From positions 62,001 to 126,000 of the forward strand of contig NZ_JAGHQU010000002.1 of NCBI RefSeq assembly GCF_017744135.1: a stretch of DNA of 64,000 nt, read 5' to 3'. This stretch comes from Endozoicomonas sp. G2_2. Its GTDB lineage: Bacteria > Pseudomonadota > Gammaproteobacteria > Nevskiales > Salinisphaeraceae. Of the stretch, positions 38,067-46,846 are shown in pieces. The translations under genes and the position numbers were made by a program. A model generated the notes under the pieces. It was not told the origin of the DNA and did not search any database. It worked only from the letters and a program-made list of their open reading frames with translations. Numbering within the stretch: the first letter of the stretch is position 1; every line of letters begins with the position of its first letter.

Positions 38067-38501
38067 ATGACGAGACCGGTACGGATACCGACCCTGGCCC
38101 TGACGTTGCTAGCCGCCATGCCCGCAAGCCTGTGGGCACAGAATGCGATCTCCGAACTCGATACCAACGGCGACGGCGCGATCGGTCGCCAGGAAGCGGT
38201 ATCCGCTCAGGTCGAGGCCTTCAAGCGTCTCGACGCCGATGGCGACGGCCAGGTTCGGCTCGACGAACTCGAGGCCAGCCAGGCCGCGCCCGATGCCGAA
38301 ACGCCGACGCGCGAGGTAGAGCGCGCCCGCCGCAAGGCGCGCGAGCGCTGGCTGGCGAATCTTGATCGCGACGAAAGCGGCGGGGTTTCGCTGTCCGAAT
38401 ATCAGGCCGCGATGACGCCATATTTCGATCGGCTGGATACCGATGGCAACGGCGTGCTCGACGGCTCGGAACTCAAGCGCGCCATCGGCGAGCCACAATA
38501 A
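38067..38501 (+). CDS. exported EF-hand calcium-binding protein
   Basis: 144-residue protein with a signal peptide (MTRPVRIPTLALTLLAAMPASLWAQ) and four calcium-type loops: DTNGDGAIGRQE (32-43), DADGDGQVRLDE (56-67), DRDESGGVSLSE (100-111) and DTDGNGVLDGSE (124-135). All four retain Asp or Asn at the key positions and Glu at position 12. It is a periplasmic calmodulin-like or calcium-buffering protein of unknown partner. The ATG at 38067 follows a GGAGAC ribosome site and gives the only reading with a signal peptide. Confidence 0.85.
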   Translation: MTRPVRIPTLALTLLAAMPASLWAQNAISELDTNGDGAIGRQEAVSAQVEAFKRLDADGDGQVRLDELEASQAAPDAETPTREVERARRKARERWLANLDRDESGGVSLSEYQAAMTPYFDRLDTDGNGVLDGSELKRAIGEPQ

Positions 38502-38511
38502 CGCCAGAGCC

Positions 38512-38538
38512 GTGCCCGCGGCATCTTGCCGCGGGCAC
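38512..38538. terminator. bidirectional hairpin between convergent genes
   Basis: A perfect 12-base inverted repeat (GTGCCCGCGGCA and its complement) surrounds a TCT loop between the EF-hand gene and the convergent SulP gene. It lacks a T tail on either strand, so any termination would be weak or factor-assisted. Confidence 0.6.
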
Positions 38539-38549
38539 AGGTACGCACG

Positions 38550-40115
38550 CTATGCCGTGGCCGCCGAGGCATTGCCGACCTGACGTAACCGGGCCGGATC
38601 CGGATAGGTCGCGGATACACCCTCATAGTGGTTGAGTTCGACGGTGATGGCGCGCGCGCCGGCTGATTCGATGAAGCGGTCGATATCCTCGCGGATATCC
38701 GCGTCCATGAATCGGGTTGCCGAGGCGTCGATAATCAGCGTGCCGCCCTCGGGCACGCCCGCCAGGTGGCTGCGCAACTCCTGGCGATTGAGAAACGACA
38801 CTTCCGTGTTGAGCCGCAGCAGTGCGTGGTCCCCGCTGCGCGTGAACGACAGCGCCGAGCGATAGTTCGCCCGCACCAGAAAGCAGGTCGCGCACAGCAT
38901 GCCGACGAGCACGCCTGCGAGCAGGTCCGTGACCAGGATCGCGCCGATGGTGACCACAAACGGAATGAATCGCTGCCAGCCACGCCGATACTGCGCCATC
39001 ACGAGCGCCGGCCGCGCGAGCTTGTAGCCGGTGTGCAGCAGAATGGCCGCCAGGCAGGCCAGCGGTATCTGTTCGAGCGCAAAAGCCAGAAACGCCACGC
39101 TCGCGGTCAGCAGTACCCCGTGGATGAAGCTGGATAGCCGCGTGCGCCCGCCGAACTGAACGTTCGCCGAGCTGCGTACGATGACGGCCGTAATGGGCAG
39201 CCCACCGATGAAGCCACTGACCATGTTGCCCAGCCCCTGGGCACGCAATTCGCGATTGGGCGGCGACGTGCGCCCGAGCGGATCCATGTCGTCGACGGCT
39301 TCGATACTCAGCAGGGTCTCGAGACTGGCCACGAGGGCGATGGTCACGGCGGTGAGGTAGATGCCCGGCGTCATCCAGTGGCTGAAATCGGGCAGGCGCA
39401 GCGTTTCGAAAAACGACACCGGGCCTTCCAGGCCGGGCAGCTGAACGTGGCGTGCGGCGTCGAGTGCAAGCGACGAGCCCGCGAGCGAGGCGCCGGTACT
39501 CAGGGCGATACCGAAGGCGACCACCAACAGCGGTGCCGGAATGATGCGCAGCCATGGCCGCTGTCGAACCCAGCGGGTTTCGAACAGCAACAGCAGGGCG
39601 AGTCCGCACACGGTGATCAGAACAGCGAGCGGCGATGTCTGGGCGAACAGCGCCTGCGGGTCCGCGAGGCTGGCCTCGGTCTGGGCGCCGTGGCCCAGCG
39701 CCAGCGGAATCTGAGTGGCGATCAGGATCAGACCGATCGCCGCGAGCATGCCCTTGATCACGCCGCTGGGCACGAAGGCGCCGATACCGCCGAACCGCAG
39801 CACACCGAACAGCATCTGCAGCGCGCCGGCGAGCAGGGTGGCGAACAGCAGGCCGCCGTAGCCGAACTCCTCGATAGCCGCGAGCACGATCACGGTCAGC
39901 CCGGCGGCGGGCCCGCTGACACTCAGCTGCGAGCCGGAGGCGAGCGAAATCACCAGGCCGCCGACCATGCCGGCAATCAGGCCGGAGATCGGCGGCGCAC
40001 CGGAGGCGATGGCAATACCCAGACACAATGGAATGGCGACGAAGAAGACGACGATGCCGGCACGCAGGTCGCGCCCGGCATGCCGGAAATCGAACGGGTT
40101 CGATAGCGAAGTCAT
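38550..40115 (-). CDS. SulP family anion transporter, probable bicarbonate uptake
   Basis: 521-residue SulP/SLC26-type transporter: about 12-14 membrane helices with the SulP signature (ISGLIAGMVGGLVISLASGSQLSVSGPAAG) and a C-terminal STAS domain (VPEGGTLIIDASATRFMDADIRED). It is encoded immediately after a beta carbonic anhydrase gene, 49 bases away in the same direction. In this arrangement SulP members are commonly bicarbonate transporters, and that is the inferred substrate. ATG 40115 is the natural start; the upstream in-frame extension runs into the carbonic anhydrase gene. Confidence 0.87.
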   Translation of the reverse strand: MTSLSNPFDFRHAGRDLRAGIVVFFVAIPLCLGIAIASGAPPISGLIAGMVGGLVISLASGSQLSVSGPAAGLTVIVLAAIEEFGYGGLLFATLLAGALQMLFGVLRFGGIGAFVPSGVIKGMLAAIGLILIATQIPLALGHGAQTEASLADPQALFAQTSPLAVLITVCGLALLLLFETRWVRQRPWLRIIPAPLLVVAFGIALSTGASLAGSSLALDAARHVQLPGLEGPVSFFETLRLPDFSHWMTPGIYLTAVTIALVASLETLLSIEAVDDMDPLGRTSPPNRELRAQGLGNMVSGFIGGLPITAVIVRSSANVQFGGRTRLSSFIHGVLLTASVAFLAFALEQIPLACLAAILLHTGYKLARPALVMAQYRRGWQRFIPFVVTIGAILVTDLLAGVLVGMLCATCFLVRANYRSALSFTRSGDHALLRLNTEVSFLNRQELRSHLAGVPEGGTLIIDASATRFMDADIREDIDRFIESAGARAITVELNHYEGVSATYPDPARLRQVGNASAATA

Positions 40116-40164
40116 GACGTTGACTCTTGAAGTAACGAGCGGAGAGGGGAGGGGCGGTTGCGGC

Positions 40165-40782
40165 TCAGGCCGGCACGGCCTGGGCGAGCGGTTCCGGTTC
40201 CCGGTAGCAGACCGATTCGAGCAGGCCGCGATCGGTCGCATACACGAGGCCATGCAGTGCCGGCGGACGTGCGGCCGTTCGGATCAAGGTCAGCTCGGCG
40301 AGCCGCTCCACCTGCGCGCGCACGTTGAGTTCGACCAGACGGTTGATGCGCGCGCTGACGCCATTGAGGGCGTCGAGTGTCTCGCGATGGCGATTTCGCA
40401 ATGCCTTTAGCGGTTCGATATGGGCGTCGACATGCGCCAGCGGCACGGGTTCGTCGCTGCAGGCCGCCGCCACGCCGCCGCAACCGTAGTGACCGCAGAC
40501 CACGATATGCGGGACCGCCAGCACATGAACCGCATATTCGAGCACGCTCAGGAAACCGGCTTCGCCATCGGCGACCAGGTTGGCCACGTTGCGGTGGATG
40601 AACAGATCGCCCGGTGAAGCATTGCAGAGCTGCTCCGGCGGCACGCGGCTGTCGGAGCAGCCGATCCAGAGCGCATCGGGCGCCTGGCCATGGTTCAGAC
40701 GGGTGAAGTATTCCGGGTCGCGGGCCGACATCTCGTCGGCCCAGGCGCGATTTTCCAGCAGCAGCCGGTCGCGAAATTCCAT
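40165..40782 (-). CDS. can: beta-carbonic anhydrase (Can type)
   Basis: 205-residue beta-class enzyme. C42 and D44-R46 are in GCSDSRVPPE, and H98 and C101 are in GHYGCGGV, completing the zinc site. It interconverts CO2 and bicarbonate in the cytosol. It is the first gene of an operon with a SulP transporter, which suggests bicarbonate supply for carboxylation reactions. A second beta-class enzyme lies at 61253-61879. Confidence 0.94.
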   Translation of the reverse strand: MEFRDRLLLENRAWADEMSARDPEYFTRLNHGQAPDALWIGCSDSRVPPEQLCNASPGDLFIHRNVANLVADGEAGFLSVLEYAVHVLAVPHIVVCGHYGCGGVAAACSDEPVPLAHVDAHIEPLKALRNRHRETLDALNGVSARINRLVELNVRAQVERLAELTLIRTAARPPALHGLVYATDRGLLESVCYREPEPLAQAVPA

Positions 40783-41029
40783 GGTGATTTCCTTCTCGCG
40801 TGAGTGTTTCGGACAACGACCCCTCGTTGCTCGACGCGCTTTCTACAGCGTCTCCCGCAAGATCCGGCCGCCGTATCTTGGTGAATACAGCGACCGGTCA
40901 TCACCATTACTGACTTCTAAAAAATGTGCAAGTTCAACTCTCTATGAAATGACGCGACGCAACACCCCCGCGCCGCATACACCCAGGCAGCGCAAGGCCG
41001 GGTGCGGCGGGCGGATGGGTCCGCGCGTA

Positions 41030-42076
41030 CTAGCGCGACAACGCCTGGCGTAGTGCCTGTGCGCCTTCGGTCAGCGCCGCGTCGCCGCCCGCGATTGCGC
41101 CGGCGACATTCAAGAAGCCGTGAATCATGGTCGGTCGGCGCGAGACGTGCACCTCGACCCCGGCGGCCTGCATCATCCGCGCATAAGCCTCGCCTTCGTC
41201 GCGCAGGGGGTCGAAACCGCCGGTGATGACGATCGCGGGCGCGAGACCCGCGAGATCGCCATAGATGGGCGAGACCCGGGGATCGCGATTGTCCATGCCG
41301 TCCGGGATGTAGTGGCCGCGAAACCAGTCCATCGAGGATTTTTCCAGCAGGAAACCGCTGGCGAAGGTCCTGACCGATTCGCGGTCCTCGGCGAAATCGA
41401 CCGCGGGATAGAACAGCAGCTGAAAACAGGGCGCGGCCTCGTCGTCGCGGGTGGCCTGTGCGACCACGGCCGAGAGATTGCCGCCGGCGCTGTCGCCGCC
41501 GACGGCGAGACGACGACCATCGACACCGAATTCGTCGGCCCGGGCGACGATATCGCGGAATGCGGCAATGGCGTCATGGGCGCCGGCCGGTGCGGGATGC
41601 TCCGGCGCGAGGCGATAGTCGACCGCGATGACCACACAGTTGGCGCGTTCGGCCAGCGCGCGGCATACGCCGTCGTGCGAATCCAGCGAACCGATCACGA
41701 AGCCGCCGCCGTGATAGAACACCAGTGCGCCGCCCTTGTCCGGGCACTCGGCCGGGCGGTAGACGCGCGCGGCGATCGGCCCGTCGGCCCCGGCCAGCTG
41801 TGTCTCGCGCGTATCGACGTGACGCTCCGTCGTCGGCTCGAGCAGCTGACACTGACTTTCCATGAGGGCGCGTTCGCGCGCGACCGGGCGGCCGCCGAGC
41901 GCGGCGCCGCCGCGGAGGTTTTGCAGGCGAAGCAGCATCTGTGTCTGCACATCCAGCGTCTGGCCGTCGCGGATGACGGGACGGCCGGCCAGAATGCGCA
42001 ATAGCGCTGCGGGCAGGTTCAACGTGGCGCGAGCCATGCCGCCTTCGATGCGGCTGGCGAGGGTTTTTGCCTTCAT
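41030..42076 (-). CDS. alpha/beta hydrolase, hormone-sensitive lipase (HSL) type esterase
   Basis: 348-residue esterase of the HSL (GDXG) family: oxyanion motif YHGGGFVIGS and nucleophile motif GGDSAGGNLSA. The acid is in TGGFDPLRDEG, and a His is near RPTMIHGFLN. The ATG at 42076 follows an excellent AGGTGAT ribosome site, so it is preferred over an in-frame GTG six bases upstream. The substrate is unknown, probably short acyl esters. No signal peptide. Confidence 0.9.
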   Translation of the reverse strand: MKAKTLASRIEGGMARATLNLPAALLRILAGRPVIRDGQTLDVQTQMLLRLQNLRGGAALGGRPVARERALMESQCQLLEPTTERHVDTRETQLAGADGPIAARVYRPAECPDKGGALVFYHGGGFVIGSLDSHDGVCRALAERANCVVIAVDYRLAPEHPAPAGAHDAIAAFRDIVARADEFGVDGRRLAVGGDSAGGNLSAVVAQATRDDEAAPCFQLLFYPAVDFAEDRESVRTFASGFLLEKSSMDWFRGHYIPDGMDNRDPRVSPIYGDLAGLAPAIVITGGFDPLRDEGEAYARMMQAAGVEVHVSRRPTMIHGFLNVAGAIAGGDAALTEGAQALRQALSR

Positions 42077-42202
42077 GATCACCTGGAGTCTGACAAACGG
42101 GTGGCCCGGCGAAATCTGACCGGGGGCGTTGTCAGAAGTCTAGCGCATCGGGCCACCGCTGCGCTCGGCGGCCCGATGCCCGGTGTGGCTCATGTCGGTG
42201 CG

Positions 42203-42562
42203 CTAGTTTCGAAACCCCTGAGACAGCACATAGAAATCCACGCCCATCCCGGCCAGCGGCTCGCGCAGCTGATCGAGTTCGGCTGCCGGGCCGTGGACTT
42301 CCAGTCGGGTCAGCGTGGCGACTTCCTGGGCCTGGGCAAACAGCTCGCCGATGTTGTCGAGATGTGCGAGCACGCCGGCCGCGCCGTCATAGCCTTCGCG
42401 ACAGGTCGCGGTATTGCCGTCGAAGAGAAAGCCGTAGTACAGGCATGCGGGCTCGCTGCGGGACGCTTCGACAAAGCGATCCACCAGCGCCATGAATTCG
42501 TCCATGCGCTCGTCGGGGACTTCGAAATACGGGGCAATCGAGCAGCAGTTGTCGGTGGCCAT
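42203..42562 (-). CDS. antibiotic biosynthesis monooxygenase (ABM)-like protein
   Basis: 119-residue protein starting MATDNCCSIAPYFEVPDERMDEFMALVDRFVEASRSEP, which matches the dimeric alpha/beta-barrel ABM fold. A characteristic EPACLYYGFLFDG strand and helix pattern follows. Such proteins act as quinol monooxygenases, lyases or regulators. The function here is unknown. The upstream in-frame extension reaching 42673 is rejected. It is divergent from the LOV-GGDEF gene (228 bases between starts). Confidence 0.7.
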   Translation of the reverse strand: MATDNCCSIAPYFEVPDERMDEFMALVDRFVEASRSEPACLYYGFLFDGNTATCREGYDGAAGVLAHLDNIGELFAQAQEVATLTRLEVHGPAAELDQLREPLAGMGVDFYVLSQGFRN

Positions 42563-42790
42563 GGGGTCGTTCTCGTTGTGGATTGATGGCCCGCCGAGCA
42601 TAGCCCTCGAGCGTGCCCGACGGCCAGCGATGGGCCGGTCAGCGGTGACGGGGCTACTGCCGCAGAACGTCACGCGTGGGACGCCTGACAGGGCGGGTAG
42701 GTGACAAAAACGGGCTAGGTACTGTTCGTGATTTAATTGCGCACCGGTTAATGCTTAACTGCGTCGGCTTGTGTGGGAAATATAGACCTG

Positions 42791-43786
42791 ATGATCGATC
42801 TCGAATTGTTGCAGCACGCCGTGATGGACTCGCGTGACGGTATTTCCATCGCCGACGCGCGTGAGATCGATACCCCGCTCATCTTCGTCAATCCCGCTTT
42901 CGAGCGCATGACCGGCTACAATTACGATGATGCGGTCGGTCGCAACTGCCGTTTTCTTCAGGGCGGGGCGATCGACGCCCGTCAGCGCGGCGTCATGCGT
43001 GCGGCGGTGGCCCAGGGCGAAGGCTTTTCCGAAGTGTTGGCGAACTACCGCAAGGACGGCACCCTGTTCTGGAACGAGCTGAGCGTGTCGCCGATTCATG
43101 ACGAGAATGGCGCGGTCACGCATTACATCGGTTTCCAGAAGGATGTCACCCAGCGTGTGCTGCTCGACGAGCAGCTGCGGGCACGCAATCGCGACCTGGA
43201 GTCGGCCAAGCGCGCGCTCGAAGAGCTGGTCACGCTCGATGCGCTGACCGGAGTGTATAACCGACGTCATTTCGACAGCCGGCTGAACACGCTCTGGAAG
43301 ATCTCCACGCGCGCCGCCGAGTCGATGGCGATCTTTTTCATCGATATCGACCATTTCAAGGCCTACAACGACCACTTCGGCCACCAGAAGGGCGACGAGG
43401 CATTGATTGATGTTGCCCAGACCCTGGCCGAGAGTTTTCAGCGCGGGTCGGATTTTCTTGCCCGCTATGGCGGCGAGGAGTTCGTGGTCGTGGCCTGTGG
43501 CATGGACCGCCAGCCCGCCGGGCATTTCGCCGACGACCTGTGCCGGCGCGTGCGCGATCTCGCCTTGCGTAACCCGAATGCGCCGAGCGGCCGGCTGACG
43601 ATCAGCGTGGGCTATACCGTGGTCACGCCGCAGCCGGGCATGGCAGCGGACGCCGCGATCAAGCGCGCCGACGAGGCGTTGTTCGCCGCCAAGGATGCCG
43701 GGCGCAACTGTGCACGCAGCGCACCGGCGCCCGTGCCCACCGTCGCGGTGGCCGAGCGGCGCCAGCGCGCGAGTTTGGACAGCTAG
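42791..43786 (+). CDS. LOV-domain diguanylate cyclase (blue-light photoreceptor)
   Basis: 331-residue two-domain signalling protein. The N-terminal PAS domain is a LOV domain: GRNCRFLQ (residues 50-57, adduct-forming Cys53), NYRKDGTLFWNELSVSPI (flavin-contact N85 and N95) and Q116 in FQKDVTQR. A linker helix leads to a GGDEF domain with the active GGEEF signature (227-231). The RxxD product-inhibition site (R218, D221) is five residues before it. Blue light should thus change cyclic-di-GMP synthesis. The ATG at 42791 is preferred (GGGAAA about 10 bases upstream); a GTG at 42773 would add six residues. No membrane segment. Confidence 0.88.
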   Translation: MIDLELLQHAVMDSRDGISIADAREIDTPLIFVNPAFERMTGYNYDDAVGRNCRFLQGGAIDARQRGVMRAAVAQGEGFSEVLANYRKDGTLFWNELSVSPIHDENGAVTHYIGFQKDVTQRVLLDEQLRARNRDLESAKRALEELVTLDALTGVYNRRHFDSRLNTLWKISTRAAESMAIFFIDIDHFKAYNDHFGHQKGDEALIDVAQTLAESFQRGSDFLARYGGEEFVVVACGMDRQPAGHFADDLCRRVRDLALRNPNAPSGRLTISVGYTVVTPQPGMAADAAIKRADEALFAAKDAGRNCARSAPAPVPTVAVAERRQRASLDS

Positions 43787-43795
43787 CCGCGGCGG

Positions 43796-44770
43796 TCAGC
43801 GCCCGCGAAAGGCATCCGTCGCTTCCAGCAGGGCGTGTCGGTTGCCGGGTTCGAAGGCCGAATGCCCGGCGTCCGGCGTGATCCGCAGGTCGGCTTGCGG
43901 CCAGGCGCGATGCAGATCCCAGGCGTTGGCCAGCGGACACACGACATCGTATCGGCCGTGCACGATCACGGTCGGAATATCGCGTATGACGTCGATATTG
44001 CGCAGCAGCTGATCGTCGCGTTCGAAAAAGCCCCCGTGCACGAAGTAGTGGCACTCGATGCGCGCGAAGGCGAGCGCGAATCGGCTCGCCGTCGTGGTGT
44101 TCATGTAGTCGCGGCTGGGCTTGAGATAACTCGTCGCCCCTTCCCAGCCTGACCAGTGGCGTGCCGCCTCGAGGCGCACGGTCTCGTCGTCGCTGGTCAG
44201 GCGGCGGTAATAGGCGCTGATCAGGTCGCCGCGCTCGCCCACGGGGATGTGGTCGCGATAGGCCTCGAACGCATCCGGAAACAGTGCGCTCGCGCCCTGC
44301 TGATAGAACCAGAGCATTTCCGCACGCCGCAGCATGAAGATGCCCCGCAGCACGAGCTCGGTGACCCGCGCCGGGTGACTCTGCGCATAGGCGAGCGCGA
44401 GCGTGGACCCCCAGGAGCCGCCGAAGACCTGCCAGCGTTCGATCGCGAGATGCGTGCGCAGGCGTTCGATGTCGTCGACCAGATGCCAGGTGGTGTTGTC
44501 GACGAGGTCGGCATGGGGCGTGGATCGCCCGCAGCCGCGCTGATCGAACAGCACGATCCGGTAATGATCGGGGTCGAAGAAGCGGCGGCTGCTCGGCCCT
44601 GCGCCGCCGCCGGGGCCGCCGTGCAGAAAGACCACCGGCTTGCCCTGCGGGTTGCCGCATTGCTCGTAGTAGAGCGTGTGCCGTTCGTCCACCGCAAGCT
44701 GGCCGCTGTCGTAGGGTTCGATTTCGGGATAGAGTGGGCGATAGTCCGTACGAGGATCGGTCATCGGCAT
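43796..44770 (-). CDS. pip: prolyl aminopeptidase (proline iminopeptidase)
   Basis: 324-residue S33 peptidase. The substrate-binding HGGPGGG motif is at about 50-56, nucleophile GGSWGSTLALAY follows, and an Asp-His pair lies near the C terminus (HGRYDVVCPL, DAGHSAFEP). It cleaves N-terminal proline from peptides in the cytosol. The start may be ATG 44770 or 44764. It is the last gene of the minus-strand cluster containing the TRAP, SCOT and permease genes, 55 bases after the permease, and may be independently transcribed. Confidence 0.9.
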   Translation of the reverse strand: MPMTDPRTDYRPLYPEIEPYDSGQLAVDERHTLYYEQCGNPQGKPVVFLHGGPGGGAGPSSRRFFDPDHYRIVLFDQRGCGRSTPHADLVDNTTWHLVDDIERLRTHLAIERWQVFGGSWGSTLALAYAQSHPARVTELVLRGIFMLRRAEMLWFYQQGASALFPDAFEAYRDHIPVGERGDLISAYYRRLTSDDETVRLEAARHWSGWEGATSYLKPSRDYMNTTTASRFALAFARIECHYFVHGGFFERDDQLLRNIDVIRDIPTVIVHGRYDVVCPLANAWDLHRAWPQADLRITPDAGHSAFEPGNRHALLEATDAFRGR

Positions 44771-44825
44771 GCGATCGATGGCTAGGAGGTTCGGCCGCTC
44801 AGGCTAGCATCGCCGGCGATCGTGC

Positions 44826-46154
44826 TCAGCCGCGCATGAGTGCCAGGGTGAGTCCGGCGGCCAGCAGCGACGCCAGCGTAAGCGCTATCAGCGACAGCCG
44901 CGCGCTCCAGTGGACCGTGATACGCCAGTTGTCGTAGCCGGTCAGACGTTGCACGAGCAGCGCGTTGGCCGAATAGGGCGTACCCGCGATGGTCAGGCCC
45001 CAGCCGCACACCATGGCCACGGCGAGGCCGAGCCCGGCGCCGGCCGGCCAGAGCTGGCCGGACAGGCCACCCACCATGGTCACGAGGATGAGCGGGTTTA
45101 CGCCGATCAGCCCGCCGGCGAAAAGCGTCCAGGGCAGACCGAGCGCAATCGCCGGAAAAGCCCAGGCGGGCAGTTCGAATGCCGCGCCCAGCCGGCTGGA
45201 TACGAACGCGCTCAGGGTCGCGCCGAGAAACGCCGAGCCGCAGATGATCGCCACTTCGTTGCCGATGCTGTCCATGCGCGGCGGCTTGCGCTGGCCGTGC
45301 GGACTGCCCGCGAGCCCGATGACGACCACCAGCAGACAGCTGCAGGTCACTGCCTGCGCATAGGCCAGACCCAGAAACGCGCGCGAGGCGAACGTGGCGA
45401 TACAGATCAGGCCGATACAGCCACCGAAGAAAAGCCACGACGGCAACACGTGGTCGGGCGCCTGGCGGTCGGGGGCATCCGGCGTGTCGTTCTCGTTCTC
45501 GCGAAAGACGGTGCCGAACAACAGATAGCTTGCGGCGAGGGGAAAGGTCAGGCCGATGAGCTGCCAGCCGTGCAGGCCGGGCACGAGTGTGAGCGTGAGC
45601 ACCACGGCGATGGACAGCGGCGAGCACAGCGAGGCCGAACCGAAGCCGCGAAGCACCGCACGGGCGGCATTGCGTGTGCCGTGCGAATCGCCGTGTGTGT
45701 CGATTTCGCGGCCGATGAGCGTGGACACCACGCTGACCGAGCCGAAGTTCAGCGGCATTGCCAGAAAGAGCGTGCCGAAGGTGATGCTCAGATAACGCGT
45801 GAGCGCGCGCCCGGCGAACAGATGCTCCGAGATGATCGCGAGATGGCGCGAATTGCCGAGCACATGGGCCAGCAGCATGACACCGACAATCAGCGCGGCC
45901 AGCCGCGTGATGGTCATGAAACCCGGGCCGAGCAGCGCCGGGTCGAGCGCGAGCGCTGCGGCGATCGCGGCCAGAACGGCGGTGATGATCACGCGCGGGA
46001 TACGGTTGAGGCGCGGCCACGACAGCACGATAGCCAGCACCACGGCCGGCGCGCCGACGAACCACGCCAGGCGCGGTTCGCCGATCACGCCGGCCGCGAG
46101 CGCGATATAGATCAGCGCGCTGCGCGCCCCGCCAAGCGAGTCGCGTGCCGTCAC
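44826..46154 (-). CDS. unidentified permease with about 12 membrane helices
   Basis: 442-residue polytopic membrane protein of an ion-transporter-like fold. About twelve hydrophobic segments are separated by a polar loop rich in charged residues near the middle (FRENENDTPDAPDRQAP). A conserved-looking late segment is GTPYSANALLVQRLTG. I cannot assign a family. A GTG at 46154 is taken as the start since it lies just beyond the scoB stop; longer readings overlap scoB. No strong ribosome site. Position in the scoAB operon suggests transport of a related acid, by inference only. Confidence 0.65.
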   Translation of the reverse strand: MTARDSLGGARSALIYIALAAGVIGEPRLAWFVGAPAVVLAIVLSWPRLNRIPRVIITAVLAAIAAALALDPALLGPGFMTITRLAALIVGVMLLAHVLGNSRHLAIISEHLFAGRALTRYLSITFGTLFLAMPLNFGSVSVVSTLIGREIDTHGDSHGTRNAARAVLRGFGSASLCSPLSIAVVLTLTLVPGLHGWQLIGLTFPLAASYLLFGTVFRENENDTPDAPDRQAPDHVLPSWLFFGGCIGLICIATFASRAFLGLAYAQAVTCSCLLVVVIGLAGSPHGQRKPPRMDSIGNEVAIICGSAFLGATLSAFVSSRLGAAFELPAWAFPAIALGLPWTLFAGGLIGVNPLILVTMVGGLSGQLWPAGAGLGLAVAMVCGWGLTIAGTPYSANALLVQRLTGYDNWRITVHWSARLSLIALTLASLLAAGLTLALMRG

Positions 46155-46201
46155 GCGCGTGTGCTGTCGGTTGCGGCCGGCCTGAACAAGGCGAGCCGGC
46201 G

Positions 46202-46846
46202 CTAGGTCTGCGGCGCCAGCAGGCGCGTGCCGGTCACAGCCTGTACATCGTCGAAGCTGTTGTCGCCGAACAGTTCGATCACGCGCGGGCCTTCGGGCGT
46301 GATCTCGATCACGGCCAGGTCGGTGTAGATGCGGCTGACCACACGCGTGCCGGTCAGCGGATAGGTGCAGGCATCCAGAATCTTCGGCTGGCCGTCCTTC
46401 GTGGTATGGCGCATGAGCACATACACGGTCTTCGCGCCGACCGACAGATCCATGGCGCCGCCCACTGCCGGCGGGTATTTCTCGTTGTCGGTCGCCCAGT
46501 TGGCGAGATTGCCGTCGGCCGACACCTGAAAGCCACCGAGCACGGCGATATCCAGATGCCCGCCGCGCATCATCGCGAAGGAATCCGCGGTATCGAAATA
46601 GCACCCGCCGTTAATGAGCGTGACGTACTGTTTCGCAGCGTTGATCAGGTCCGGGTCTTCGGTGCCGGGTTCGGGCGTGGGGCCGACACCGAGGATGCCG
46701 TTCTCGCTGTGATAGATCACCTCGCGGCCCTCGGGCACGTAGTTGGCGACCATCACCGGCATGCCGATGCCGAGATTCACATAGCTGCCGTCGGGAATGT
46801 CCTGGGCCAGACGTTCGGCCATCTGCGGGGGTTCGAGACGGGTCAT
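46202..46846 (-). CDS. scoB: 3-oxoacid CoA-transferase subunit B
   Basis: 214-residue SCOT/AtoA-type subunit. SENGILG carries the glutamate that forms the covalent thioester, and GIGMPVMVANYVPEG and GGAMDLSVGAK are conserved. It transfers CoA between succinyl-CoA and an oxo-acid. Its start overlaps the end of scoA by 4 bases (the minus-strand ATGA arrangement). A longer in-frame reading extends into scoA and is rejected. Confidence 0.93.
   Translation of the reverse strand: MTRLEPPQMAERLAQDIPDGSYVNLGIGMPVMVANYVPEGREVIYHSENGILGVGPTPEPGTEDPDLINAAKQYVTLINGGCYFDTADSFAMMRGGHLDIAVLGGFQVSADGNLANWATDNEKYPPAVGGAMDLSVGAKTVYVLMRHTTKDGQPKILDACTYPLTGTRVVSRIYTDLAVIEITPEGPRVIELFGDNSFDDVQAVTGTRLLAPQT

Noticed and set aside
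46155-46604. Upstream extension of the unidentified permease frame
   Set aside because: It overlaps scoB and its translation is Arg-rich shadow sequence; membrane helices begin only after 46154.
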